Assembly (NCBI RefSeq): GCF_003672135.1
Contig: NC_039515.1
Coordinates: 10,044,001-10,108,000, forward strand
Reading direction: 5' to 3'
Source: Ooceraea biroi
Taxonomy: Eukaryota; Arthropoda; Insecta; Hymenoptera; Formicidae
DNA length: 64,000 nucleotides
A program made the translations under genes and the position numbers. The notes beneath the pieces are model-generated. The model was not told where the DNA came from. It searched no databases and saw only the letters and a program-made list of their open reading frames with translations. Shown in pieces: positions 22,696 to 33,647 of this stretch. Positions within the stretch are counted from its first letter, which is position 1, and each line of letters begins with the position of its first letter.

Positions 22696-23720
22696 TTAAT
22701 AACGTGTATTTCCGCCTCTATTAAAAATGACTGCTCGCAATTGATTTCGCATATTGATGCAACGACGTATTGCTCTTTGAGGGATTCGCTGCCAAGTTCG
22801 GCAAAGAACTGTGACAAACGAAGCCAAATCGACGATATTGGGATAGTTTTCGCGTACTTGGCGCTCTAACATATCCCAAACATGCTCGATTGGATTCAAA
22901 TCGGGACTCATTGGCGGATGCAATAATGTACCGATTTGATGGTTTCTCAGAAACTGTTGGGTATAACGAGCAGTGTGCGGTCGTGCGTTGTCATGCACTA
23001 GGCGAAACCGTTGACCAATTGGATTTCTAATTGGTAGAACATATGGCTCTAGTATTTCATGAACATATCGTCTAGAAGTTAATCCTGGTGGAGGGATAAT
23101 TACAAGAGGTGTTCGTGAAAATCGAGATATTCCTGCCCATACCATTACAGAACCATCATGAAAAGCTCGAACCGGTCTGTTGCAGTTTTCGGAATAGCGT
23201 TCTCCTTGACGTCGCCAAATTCGGGCTCGTCTGTCATTGCCAAAAAGGCAAAATCTAGACTCATCCTTAAACAGTACAGAATTCCATTGCCTAGGTCACC
23301 TGACAAAGAATGAGCATAATGTAATCGTAGGCGACGATGACGATGGGTAAGGTATGGAACTTGTACTGGTCGACGAGCGTGCAATCCCGCTTCTCTCAAA
23401 CGATTTCTTATCGTTGAAGCCGAGATCGGATGCTGTCGACCATAATTAATATCGCCGGCAATTCTACGTGCGCATACAAAGCGATTCTGTGTAACTTGCC
23501 GGACGATCATTCGATCTTCCCGAGCGCTTGTTTCACGAGAACGGCCTTGACCCGGCCGTCTGTGGTATGAGCCAGTCTCTCAAAACCGGGAATAAATCCG
23601 ATTAATGACGGACGGACTTACTCCAAACTGGTTGGCAACGTACCGTTGACTGTGATTCTCCTGTAGGAGAGTCACAATACGAGAACAATCTGTCTCAGAT
23701 AAATGACGCATAGGCATCAT
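22696..23720 (-). pseudogene. Tc1 transposase (DD34E), decayed
   Basis: Starts at MPMRHLSETD (about 23711). A helix-turn-helix (RYVANQFGVSPSVINRIYSR) is followed by an in-frame TGA near 23578. A second DNA-binding half (ISASTIRNRLREAGL) follows. Near 23290 a frameshift separates the first catalytic Asp (KDESRFCLFGND, other frame) from the rest. The second Asp is in RLVHDNARPH and the final Glu in SPDLNPIEHVWD, 34 residues apart, the classic Tc1 signature. Length of about 340 codons fits the family. The stop and the shift make it inactive. Confidence 0.88.
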
Positions 23721-25350
23721 AAAAGAACAACGAGCAGAAAACGGAAGGAGAAAACAGAATAGATAAAAGTAAAGAAGAAATGTAAAAATAAGTAAAGGAA
23801 TAAGTAAAAACCTTAACTAGTGATATATCAGACAGTATCAAAAATCGCCAATAGAAGAACTCCGAACAGCTCAGTATACGTATGCGTATGTAAGCATAAG
23901 CACATGTGAGTACGAATGCGCGATCTTAAGTAATGTAGCTGAACTCTTTCACTTACGAGAAACGTCTTACGTCTTGTCGCCGCCTAGTGGCAAGACGTTC
24001 CACTAGTTGCGTGCAATCCGTGAGCGCTCACATACACGCGCGCACACATACGCACACACACACACACACACAAAACGAAGCGTAAATCCGACCGTGCGAC
24101 CTCCACGTGGTACGCTTTGGATAAAACTAACGCCGGCGGTTCACAAATTTTTTCAACTTTTGGTAGAAAAGTGTGTACTTTGTTATTGCTGACTTAATAA
24201 AGATTAATATAGTGCGCTAGAAATCAATTTTTTAACATTAATTAACATTATTTTCCATTTTATCTTACTAAAATTTAGCAATTTCTTAGTTTTGTCCCAT
24301 AAAACCACAGTGGCCACGATGAAAAAAATCTTATAGCTATTCAGCACATTTTTGTCAAATTCATGGTATTGAAAAGTATACAAAAATGTGAAGAACAAAT
24401 TTTTTTGTCATTCTGTACGATTGTTTTTAAGGTCAAAATGACAAAGTGAAAAATCATTCATTTTTACGTTATATTCATCCATTTTCAGCATGGTTACATG
24501 TTTTCGAAAAAATTTGGGCAAGCATACCCTTCAATAGAGCAAAGTTTCAGCTTTAAGAATCCGTTTTTTAAATTGCTGTGCGATGATTTTTACCGGAGTT
24601 ATGAGCAATCAAAGTAAACAATGCCAATTTTTATTTAATCGGCGATAACTCAGTAACAAAAACTCGTAGAAAAATTTTAAAAAAGCGTTTTGTAGGGAAA
24701 ACTTTAATCTTTTACAATAAAAAGTCGATAATTTTCGCAGAATTTTTTTGATACGTGACAGACCTTCAAAGTGAAAAGAAAATTTCTTATTTTGTCCAGT
24801 TCGCAGTTTTTTGTATGTAAAAATTACCAAACGTCACAGAAATTTAAACTCATGGCAACCGTTCGAAAGTAGAAGTTTCAAGCTTTAAAATCCTTTTTTT
24901 AAATTTAAATTTCGTTCATTTTTAACAAAGTTACAGCTGCTTGAAGTTTGCCTATTTTTTAAGAAAAGTTTGGTGTTCCTCTAATTTTTGTGAGTAGTGT
25001 ATATCTCAGAAGTAACACGTAATATAACAGTTGTTATACACTATTAATATTGAGGCTACATAATATCCTTTTATAACTGTAATATTACTTTGTTTTAAAA
25101 CTTTATTATAACTGTGTTATTTCCTGGTTATAATAATATAACAGCAATATAAATGGAACATAACACGTGATATTACAAATGCTATATTATTATTACTTTG
25201 ATGTTATACAACGTGTTATATAGAGATGTTATATTCATTTTATATTATATATATTATAACATGAATATAACATATATATTTAAAATGTTGCCTCTTTTCG
25301 TTGTTGGTATCCTTGCGTTCTTTTCAGTTTTTGCTGGTTTTTTATCGTGT

Positions 25351-25904
25351 CAGCGTGTTGTTGCGTGATATGGAAGTGCTCTCTTTATCCAAGGTAATCC
25401 TTAATTTCGAACATTGATTAAAAGTATTATTATAAAGACTAACTATTTGTGCATATATTTTTACTAGTATTTTTTAACTTATTGCAGTTAACCTATGTAT
25501 ATGTAATTAAAATGGTGTAGTAGGTTATGTATGCAAAAGTCACATTGCAAGAATACAATACCGGTCGTCTTCACTTCTACGGAACATTTAGAAATGCTTA
25601 TCATTATCAAATGTACACAACTCTAAAGATTGATAATGAAATTAAGTATTTCTAAATGCTCCGTAGAAATGGAAATGATTCGGCGTTGCATTCTTGCAAT
25701 GCGACTTTTGCATCTATATCCATTTTACATATGCATAGATTAATTGCAATAAGTTAAAGAATACTGGTAAAATTATATATGTACAAATATTTAGTTTTCT
25801 TTATAATATAATACTTATTTTGAATACTTTTAATATTAATGTTACTGTTAGAAAAGATTACCTTGGATAAAGAGAACTCTTCCATAACACGCAACAACAT
25901 GCTG
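25351..25904. repeat. 554-bp palindrome inside the CCCAG element
   Basis: CAGCGTGTTGTTGCGTGATA at 25351 pairs with the end at 25904, and pairing continues through CTTTATCCAAGGTAATC, AACTTATTGCAGTTAA and GCAAAAGTCACATTGCAAGA to the centre near 25625. Confidence 0.8.
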
Positions 25905-26040
25905 TGTATATTTTATATGTATATGTTTAAAGTGCAAAATATAATGATTAAATATTTATATTTTTCCCTTTCCTCTGGGAAAACTGCATCATTATAATAA
26001 CTATAGCGTGATTGTTATTGTATATGTTACTGTATTAACT

Positions 26041-26172
26041 TATATATTTTATACATACTAATTCCAGGAAAGGTCTTTGAATTAATTTCGAGCGAAAGCA
26101 AATGAAATAGTTTGTTCTCGCTTAGAATTAATTCAAAGACCTTTTCTGGGATTAGTATGTATAAAATATATA
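26041..26172. repeat. 132-bp hairpin
   Basis: ATTTTATACATACTAATTCC and AAGGTCTTTGAATTAATT are mirrored with few mismatches; loop about 20 bp near 26107. Small MITE or miRNA-like precursor. Confidence 0.75.
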
Positions 26173-26454
26173 TTTTCATTCTACAGTTACTATTCAGTTA
26201 CAAAAAATATAACAGTAATATAACAATTACATAATTTACATCACGATTATATATATATCATACAATTATTCGCTAACTTTGTTAAGAGTATATAACATGT
26301 TACATACGTATTATATTCACGTTATATAATTGTAACATGTGTGAGTAGGAAATTACTACTAACGTGTATATAACCTAGTACATCTATGTAATATTGCGTG
26401 TTACATTCCGTTTAATTAGGGTAATGTAATAGTTATATACCCGTGTTTGCTGGG

Positions 26455-27090
26455 AAACGATATACACTAAAATAAACTTTTTTCCAATTGATGCCTAACC
26501 GGTTTGAGATAGAGATTTCCTGAATACTACTTTCGATAGCTTTAGAAATTGCTGATTACAATGTTCTTATCCCGTGAATCCCTATCTGCCACCGTTCCAT
26601 CAGAAAATGCGTAAATCTTGTCGGTCCTCCTAGTAAACGATATACATTAAAATAAACTATCTTCCAATTTACGCCTAAACGGCTTCAGATAGAGATATCC
26701 GGAATACTACCCTTTCGATAGTTGTGGAAAGTATTGATAGAAATGATCTTATCCCGAGAATCACTATCTGCCATCGTTCCATCCGAAAATACGAAAAACG
26801 TGTCGGTCTTCCTAGTAAACGATGTATATTAAAATAAACTATCGTCCAATTTATGCCTAAACGGGTTCAGATTGAGATATCTGGAATACTATTCTGTCGA
26901 TAGCTCTCGAAATTGTTAATATAAATGATCTTATCCCGCGAACCGCTATCTGCCACCTTTCCATCCGAAAATACGAAAAACTTGTCGGTCCTCATAATAA
27001 ACGATATACATTAAAATAAAATTCATGCAATTTGCGCATAAGCAACGTGAGATAGAGATTTCCGGAATACTACTCGGTGTTTAAATCAGT
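26455..27090 (+). repeat. 180-bp tandem array, right block
   Basis: Resumes the monomer broken at 21656 and adds units at 26609, 26791 and 26973; the last fades after TTTCCGGAATACTAC near 27073. Confidence 0.9.
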
Positions 27091-27486
27091 GTTTCATAAT
27101 CATTATTCCTTTCCAACAAAATGTATCTAGCTTTGTACTGAGTTGGAATACAAATTGTACAACAAATTCCGAAATTTTGAAAATTTGGTTTAGGTGACAG
27201 TTTATTTCTGTTGAACAGATATTGCATGCCAGAAAGCGATGAGAAATAAAACAATATATATTTCAGAATAAGCAAAGAAAGAGTCTAAATAATTTCTAAA
27301 ATATCGGTCCTCAGTATATACGATTACTGTATACAGAGGAAAATGCTGAATACCTTCGGAAAATTAATATATATATAAAAAATTCCGTTAATATACTCAT
27401 CTACACGTTGATGTATACCTATGTACTCAAAAAAGATATGTGTTAATGTCGGTCCTCACAATATACGATTCACATACATATATATA
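27091..27486. other. Right flank of the array, no gene
   Basis: Contains two more terminal-type motifs, TCGGTCCTCAGTATATACGA (27305) and GTCGGTCCTCACAATATACG (27451), then (TA)n. Confidence 0.6.
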
Positions 27487-27778
27487 CAGGGTGTAACAAA
27501 AGTCTGGAAACGATCGAATATTTCATAAACTATGCATTTTAGAAAGAAATGTTTCAGACAAAAGTTGTTTGGTTCGAAGAGGCACATAAGATGGTGTCAT
27601 TGGTTTGACCTTGAGTGAACATGCCAAAGTCAGAAAGAGTTCAACTTTGTTTTTTTAAATTGAACACCCTATTTATTATTGCATATCCTTGTAGCTTACC
27701 TCGAGAGCTTTCCAAAACACTATATGAAAGTATTTTTTCGCTCATTACTCTGTGAGTTATGAGGCTTGAAAGTTATTA

Positions 27779-27912
27779 GTACCGCCGGCATTAGCATTAC
27801 CCAAGGTGTACCGCATGGAGGTTGCACGGTCGGATTTACACCTCGTGTGTGTGCGTGCGTGTGTGTGTGCGCGCGCGCGTGTGCGTGTGTGCGTGCGCGC
27901 GTGTGTGTGCAC
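27779..27912 (+). repeat. GT-microsatellite cassette, copy 2
   Basis: ACCGCCGGCATTAGCATTAC, GGAGGTTGCACGGTCGGATT and a GT/GC tract of about 70 bp. Same order as at 22545 although the surrounding element is a different family. Confidence 0.75.
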
Positions 27913-28013
27913 GGCAGGGATCAGGACCCCGGGGCTCGTCACTGCTCCGGTATTTCAAGACTCCAAACCCTCCCTGCCGTGACGTGTATTTGTTGTGCGT
28001 GCGTGCGTTTCGT

Positions 28014-29087
28014 TTAGTTGAGTAAGTGTTCAAATTGACCTCCGTCTGCTGCTTGACAGTGGCCTAGTCGTAGATAAAAATTATTTAAAACATTTCGTCT
28101 CATCTCTGCCGAGATAAGATCGCTTTACTGTATTATACGTTCCCTAAGGTCCACAAGGTTGGCAGGTTTTGTTTCGTATACATTATTTTTAAGATATCCC
28201 CAAAAAAAATAATCGACAGGTGTAAGATCTGGTGATCTAGCAGGCCACTCTATTTGACCACGTCTTCCTATCCATCGATTTGGAAAAGTATTATCCAAAA
28301 ATTGCCGTACTGCTACTGCATAGTGTGGTCCTGCACCATCTTGTTGGAACCAAATATTTTCTATGTTCCCATCAAACATATTTTCAAGAGCGGGTATGAC
28401 TTCATTTTGCAATAGCTCCTGATAGATCGCCGCGTTCAAATTCCCATTAATGAAGAATGGCCCGACAATACCACGTTCGCAAAAACCCGCCCAAACGTTA
28501 AGTTTTTGGGGATACTGCGTGCGGAGATCACGCACCCAGTGAGGATTTTCATCACTCCAATATCGGCAATTATGCCGATTTACCGCTCCATTTAATTCAA
28601 AAGAAGCTTCGTCGGAAAAAATTATGTGATCGAAATAGTTATTATTATCGTCGTATCGACGCATCATTTCGTCGCAGAATTCATTTCTTCGATCAAAATC
28701 ATCTTCCGATAGCTCCTGAGTGATTTTAATTTTGAAAGGATGCCATTTCTCTTTCACTAAAATACGATGAATGGACATTGTACTAATATCATGCGCCTGT
28801 GCTGCCTTCCTCACAGTAGAATGAGGATTTTCGACGAATGTTTGCATCACTTCTAAACTCTTATCCAAGTTTGTCGCTAATTTTGGTCTGCCAGTGCGTT
28901 GTCGGTCCTTGACGGATCCTGTTTCATCAAATCGAATGACCGTTTTCTGGACTGTAGACTTCGCAATTGGTTCACGATCTGGATAAGTATTGTTAAATAA
29001 AGCAGCTACTTGTTCATAGGATCTAACGCGGTCACCATATCCTCGCATCATCAGTAAAGTAATTCTTTCTCTTTCGGACAATGCCAT
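28014..29087 (-). pseudogene. Mariner-like transposase of DD41D type, one stop
   Basis: ATG 29087 (MALSERERITLL) opens a 320-codon frame ending in TAA at 28125-28127; the same frame then continues for 36 codons to a natural end at 28014. An upstream extension to 29216 is open but lacks family features. Helix-turn-helix regions lie at SYEQVAALFNNTYPDREPIA and HSTVRKAAQAHDISTMSIHR. Catalytic acids are in IIFSDEASFELNG, FQQDGAGPHYAV and RSPDLTPVDYFFWGYLK, with 41 residues between the second and third, as in rosa/visitor-like mariner relatives. Only a single late stop spoils it, so related copies may be active. Confidence 0.85.
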
Positions 29088-29449
29088 CCTGGATGCCACT
29101 GAAATTTCACTCAGTTGCTTGATAGTTTGTCGCAATACGAAGAGCTGGATGTATCTAGGACAGGAAAACGTTCGACTACAGGCATACTTATTATACTTTT
29201 CAGAGTTCTTTTCCAATAAAAGTTTAGCTACATTAATCGTTCTGATTTGACCTGTAGTAAATAGTAAAGAGGATCCTGTATTTTTAAATACAATTTTCTT
29301 GGTTTCTATCGTGAACTAAACAATAATATCCAAAAATACAATTTACTTGCAGGATATAACACTTTCTGTATGCTATGCATTAAATGAGAGAGACGGTAAA
29401 TTTACTACATTTAGTAAACAGCGACAATAACAACAATTTAGTAACAGAT

Positions 29450-29970
29450 GATAAGGCACATATCTCGGAAACGGAACTAGATATCGCTCCCGTTCAAAAA
29501 GAACATTGTTTCTGAAACTATTCTCTGCGTGAAGAACGTGGATTAACGACTTCCGCTTATACTATCGCGGCGGATCGATTTTCATCACGCGACGACGTTT
29601 GCCATCCTTCTCTTTCTCTCGCGGGGAAATAAAGAGTATCTTTTAAAGCTGATATCTCGGAAACGAAGCGAGATATCACATTGGAACAAAAAGGATTTTA
29701 CTTCCATTGTAATGCCCTGCAAAGATTGTATATATTTGTTACCGCTATCGCGGCGGAGCAACTTTCATCACGCGACGACATTTGCCATCCTTATCTCTCT
29801 CTTTCTCTCTCATGCGGAAATAAACATTATCTTTTAAAGCTGATATCTCAGAAACGAAGCGAGATATCACATTAGAACAAAAAGGATTTTACTTCCATTG
29901 TAATGCCCTGCAAAGATTGTTTACTTTCCGTGTCGATATCGCGGCGGATCGATTGTCATTATGCGTGTGA
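29450..29970. repeat. Tandem array, three ~191-bp monomers
   Basis: ATATCTC(G/A)GAAACG recurs at 29458, 29651 and 29842. Shared words include TATCGCGGCGGA, TCATCACGCGACGAC and TTGCCATCCTT. Units 2 and 3 are closest. Confidence 0.85.
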
Positions 29971-30819
29971 AGTCTCACGACATTCACAAATATTAATTTT
30001 TTTCATTTTTTACTTGTTATCTAAATACCGATTTTTTAGGATAAGTTATTGACCCTTGGGTAATCACGTGTTTCTAACTTACCAGTAGGAACTAGGTTAC
30101 CAATTGTAATAACAATTACCGACACAGTTACCGACAGAGTTACCAACTTTCAATGATACTTACCATATAATATTAATATACCCACACAAGATGTTACCAT
30201 ATAATGTTATCTTCAGAAAATGATTATCATAAGAATTATAAAGTTAACAGTTTCATTTAATACAATATAAAGGAAAGAGAATATAAAACTGTTAGTATAA
30301 TATCATACCAAGGAAACATAAAAATACAAAAAGTAATAATTTTAATAATTATTAAGATGATAGTTAGTTTTGTAATCATTATATTTCCTTTAAAAAATGT
30401 ATTATTATCCATTTTAATGCTTACCATACTAGTATTATACAAGGTTAGATTTGACATTTGATGGTTTAAATTTTTTTACCAAATTGTTTTACAAAATAAC
30501 AGGTAAGGGTAAGGGTAAATTGTAAATATAAATCGTAAATTTGACATTTTCGAAAACTGTGAATACCTCATTGTAGGAAGTATAAAATACCATAAAATTT
30601 TTTTGTCAGTTTTTTTGTCACATATTACATACATATGTATAATAATAATAAAGTTTGTTATGATAATTCATTTATGCGAAATGCATAATTTACGTATATT
30701 TAAGAACTTTTGTAATTTTTCAAATATATTAATTTTTGCTTAGAAACAAATTACTTATGCACTAACAATTGTAGTTGCGATTTAAATAAGAATGCGTTCG
30801 TCTAGCTAACCTGCCCACA
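29971..30819. other. AT-rich gene-free stretch
   Basis: Only short spurious frames; local repeats of AGTTACCGACA near 30110-30145. No feature supported. Confidence 0.45.
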
Positions 30820-31376
30820 TAGAAATTAGCATCCAGTGGATGTCCATGAAACCTCCATAGCTCCATGGGACATCTATCTCCACGATAGACGTCAGATGGA
30901 CGTCTATTAGAGATCCATGATACCTCCATAGCTCCATGGGATATATATCTCCATAGTGGAAGTCAGATAGACGTCCATTAGAGGTCCATCCTATCTCCAT
31001 AATAGATGTCCTCTACAAATCCATTGCAGATGTCCATTAGACATCCATTATGGATGTATAATAGATTTATTAAACATATAGAGTATTTCCAATAAACTAA
31101 TATTTAAGTTTCATTATTAATTACAATTTTTTAGCTAATTTTGTTTAACATTTAGAAATTCACAATATTATAGAATTTATTTTTAATTATTAATAATATA
31201 TGTATATAATTGAAGTTATTCTTACATAAATTTACATCCACCGAAAATCTGTAATGGACGTCCATTAGACGTATGTCATGGAAATTCGGAACATCCAGTA
31301 GCGATCCACTAGACATCCATTAGACGGCTACTAGAAATCCATAGTTCCGCCTTGCACGTCCAGTGGATCTGCATTA

Positions 31377-31521
31377 AGGCAGGAGCACAAACTTTTGCAT
31401 AAGCGCATAAACAGATGCATAAGGAATTTGATTGGTCCATTTCTTTATGCACATGCTTATAGACCAATCAAATTTCTTATGCATCTTTTTATGCGCTTAT
31501 GCAAAGTCTGTGCTCCTGCCT
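31377..31521. repeat. MITE with TTA target duplication (Harbinger-like)
   Basis: AGGCAGGAGCACAAACTTTT and its inverse end a 145-bp palindrome, flanked by TTA at 31374-31376 and 31522-31524. A 3-bp TTA/TAA duplication is the mark of PIF/Harbinger elements. Confidence 0.8.
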
Positions 31522-31886
31522 TTAGACGTCTTTAAAGACGTCTATTAGACGTACCGTGGATCATTAATAGAAGATTCACGGAACCTCGGTAGACGATTAA
31601 TGTACGTCCCATGGACCATTAATGGAAGGTTCATAGAGCCTCGATGGATGACTAACCGACGTTTCGTGGCATCGAGGTTCCATGAAGCTTCCATTAATGA
31701 TCCACGGAACGTCTAATAGACGTCCACCGATGCTCCATGAACCGTCCATAAATGATCCACGGATCGTCGGTTAGTCGTCTATCGAGGCTCCATGAAGCTT
31801 CCATTAACGATCCACGGAACGTCTAATAGACGTCCATCGATGCTCCATGAACCGTCCATTAATGATCCACGGAACGTCGGTTAGTC

Positions 31887-32660
31887 CCCAGGCAGCACAT
31901 GTTAGTCTAATATATGTTTCTTAGACGTATCTAATGTCTAAGAAACATAAAGTACCATTTAAGAAACGGTTTAAATAGAAACCGTTTTTAGACCTAAATT
32001 TTAAAAACGTATTTTTCACGTTTCCACAGAAACGAAAAATGTGTTTTATTAAATTGATTCAAAATTATATAATTAATATAGAAAAAAATAGTAATTTCTA
32101 CTTAATTTGCGAGTATTAATTATTTTTACATCATACGTTTCAATGTACTCGATTATGGAACAAGAGACAAAAATCAACATAAGTGTGTGTGTGAGATTCC
32201 CGCCTCTGATTTACCAAGCGACCGATAGATGGCCAGGTCAGGCGTGACGTTCTCGCAAGAAACATTTGCGTTATCACTTTATAAATAACCATCCGGAAAA
32301 CCGATCCAGTACTCTTTTCTTCTTCTTTTCTTTTGAAATCATTATTGCTTGAAGTGATATCTCATTCCAAAAGAGTGAGATTTCACTACACGAAATTTAG
32401 AGAGTAATTCATAAAATATAAAAATCTAGTTTTTTTACAAAAATGTGACTTAACTCTGTCTATCTTTGAGGCACTGATATATAGAATTGATAAATATTTT
32501 TCTGATGGTTTCTGAAACGTTTTTTCCCGAAAAAGAAACGTTTCTCTTAACGTTTTTTCGTTGGACATTTTTCTCCTAAATAAACGTTTCAATAAAATGG
32601 TTATGAAACGTTACGTTAAAACGTTTATAACGGCTTTGAAACCAATGTGTGCTGCCTGGG
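31887..32660. mobile_element. CCCAG-ended non-autonomous element
   Basis: Ends CCCAGGCAGCACA and TGTGCTGCCTGGG are exact inverted repeats, flanked by TC on both sides (31885-31886, 32661-32662). AAACGTTT/AAACGGTTT words are repeated near both ends (31950-32080, 32500-32645), like subterminal repeats. No coding capacity. It splits the minisatellite. Confidence 0.8.
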
Positions 32661-32920
32661 TCGTCCTTCGAGGCTCCATGAAGCTTCCTTTAATGACCCA
32701 CAAAACGTCCAATCGACGTCCCATGGACGTCTGTAAAGATGTCTAATGGAGGTCCATTGGACGTGCGCAAAGCGGAACTATGGATTTCTAATGGCTGTCC
32801 ATTGGATGTCTAAAGGACGTCCACTGGATGGTCTGAACCTCCATGACAGACGTTCATTGGACGCCCAATGGAGGTTTTCGTTTTATGTGGGTGATGTACA
32901 ATCAAATACATAAAGTTATT

Positions 32921-33360
32921 TTGCTACAGCCTATGCAGAATATTGTGCGTTTAAAATGACATCGATATCTCTCCTGGTTGTCGAGATTTCACCAAACAAT
33001 GCATTGGAGTATAAAATAGGCGGGAAAGAGATAGCGTCACGACTTCGACGCGCTCTCGCGCTTTAGTAAACGAAGATATAGTGTTCCTAAAATTCTAATG
33101 AGGCTTTCCTTTTACTACAGACTATGGAGAATACTGTGTTTTTTCAATGAACTTGATATCTCTCCTGATTGCCGAGATTTCAGCAAAAAACGCATGCGAA
33201 TATAAAAAAGCGATAGCGTCAGGAATTCGATACGCTCTCTCGCTTTAGTAACCGAAGATATAGTTTTCCTAAATTTCTAATGAGGCTATCATTTTCCTAC
33301 AGACTATGGAGAATACTGTACTTTTTCAATGCAATCGCTATCTCTCATAGTTGCCGAGAT
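32921..33360. repeat. Tandem array, 2.4 monomers of 182-191 bp
   Basis: GATATCTCTCCTG..TTG.CGAGATT recurs at 32964, 33155 and 33337, with CTACAGACTATGGAGAATAC in each unit and CTCGCTTTAGTAA.CGAAGAT in the two full units. The last monomer is cut by the MITE at 33364. It resembles the 29450 array in its GATATCTC and AACGAAGATAT words. Confidence 0.8.
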
Positions 33361-33363
33361 TAA

Positions 33364-33508
33364 GGCCGGTATTCATAGTCGAATCTTATATTTAAGACCG
33401 TCTTAAGTGTATCTTCAGATACTCCGTAGCCAATGAAATGATCTATACAGCATCTGCAGATAAACTCAAGACGGTCTTAAATATAAGATCCGACTATGAA
33501 TACCGGCC
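33364..33508. repeat. MITE with TAA target duplication
   Basis: GGCCGGTATTCATAGTCG and its complement close a 145-bp palindrome; TAA stands on both sides. The ends are of a kind widespread in insect genomes. Confidence 0.85.
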
Positions 33509-33647
33509 TAAGGGGATCCTGGAGTGACGGCCGAACTTCGTCGCGAAAGCGCCGTCATTTCGTAGCGGCAGAAAGGGAAATGAAAGTAGAGACCAACATT
33601 ACCGACATCGGCAATATAATCAGACTGTCCGAGAAAATTTGTACGGA

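Larger units (their letters stand above)
21686..24999 (-). mobile_element. Tc1-like element with ~950-bp terminal inverted repeats
   Basis: Begins CACTACTCACAAAAATTAGA after TA (21684-21685) and ends with its complement before TA (25000-25001). The arms run to about 22640 and from about 24045 and are nearly identical, differing at a few bases only, so one arm copies the other recently or by conversion. The same short frames therefore occur twice (21855 plus, 24609 minus). A single decayed transposase lies between the arms. Confidence 0.92.
21657..26454. mobile_element. CCCAG-ended AT-rich element (EnSpm/CACTA-like, non-autonomous)
   Basis: Ends CCCAGCAAACAC (21657) and GTGTTTGCTGGG (to 26454) are exact inverted repeats, flanked by AA on each side. 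The distance between monomer starts 21629 and 26609, minus this element and 2 bp, is exactly 180, proving a precise insertion. Without the Tc1 copy inside, it is about 1.5 kb of AT-rich DNA full of GTTATA/TATAAC words, like the subterminal repeats of CACTA elements. It also holds two palindromes. No transposase of its own. Confidence 0.85.
18365..27480. repeat. Large inverted-end repeat built on a 180-bp tandem array, heavily nested
   Basis: GTGAACCGTATATTGTGAGGAC at the left (about 18371) is mirrored by GTCCTCACAATATACGATTCAC at the right (about 27456), each next to (TA)n. The left flank also repeats TATATTATGTAGACC (18410, 18470). Within lie monomers starting at 19030, 19212, 19391, 21089, 21267, 21449, 21629, 26609, 26791 and 26973, each opening with GCGAAAAACTTGTCGGTCCTCA or a variant. 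Subtracting the nested elements at 19423-20941 and 21657-26454 leaves about 2.8 kb with an even 177-182-bp period. No coding frame belongs to the host unit, so it is a non-autonomous element or satellite-bearing unit of unknown superfamily. Confidence 0.75.
27487..29278 (-). mobile_element. Mariner-like element, CAGGGTGTAAC end
   Basis: After TA, CAGGGTGTAACAAAAGTCTG marks a clear left end. The right end is not clean; GGATCCTG/TA at 29271-29280 is a possible degenerate partner. Between them lies one transposase on the minus strand, with a GT-microsatellite cassette directly after its stop. Confidence 0.6.
30820..32886. repeat. Degenerate minisatellite of ATGGACGTCTATTAGA-type units, with two nested elements
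   Basis: Words such as GTCCATTAGACGTCCA, CATGAAGCTTCCATTAA, TGATCCACGGAACGTC and CTCCATGGGA recur dozens of times on both strands from 30825 to 31886 and again at 32661-32886. The unit is about 50-60 bp and often self-complementary. Two other elements (31377-31521 and 31887-32660) split it cleanly. Confidence 0.75.

Noticed and set aside
21855..24830. Paired 73- and 64-codon frames on opposite strands
   Set aside because: They are the inverted arms of the Tc1 element, non-coding by context.
19030..27090. Possible CRISPR array
   Set aside because: Monomers are about 180 bp with no short repeat/unique spacer pattern, and the genome is eukaryotic.
27757..28033. Cys/Val- and His/Thr-rich frames
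   Set aside because: Shadows of the GT/GC microsatellite cassette.
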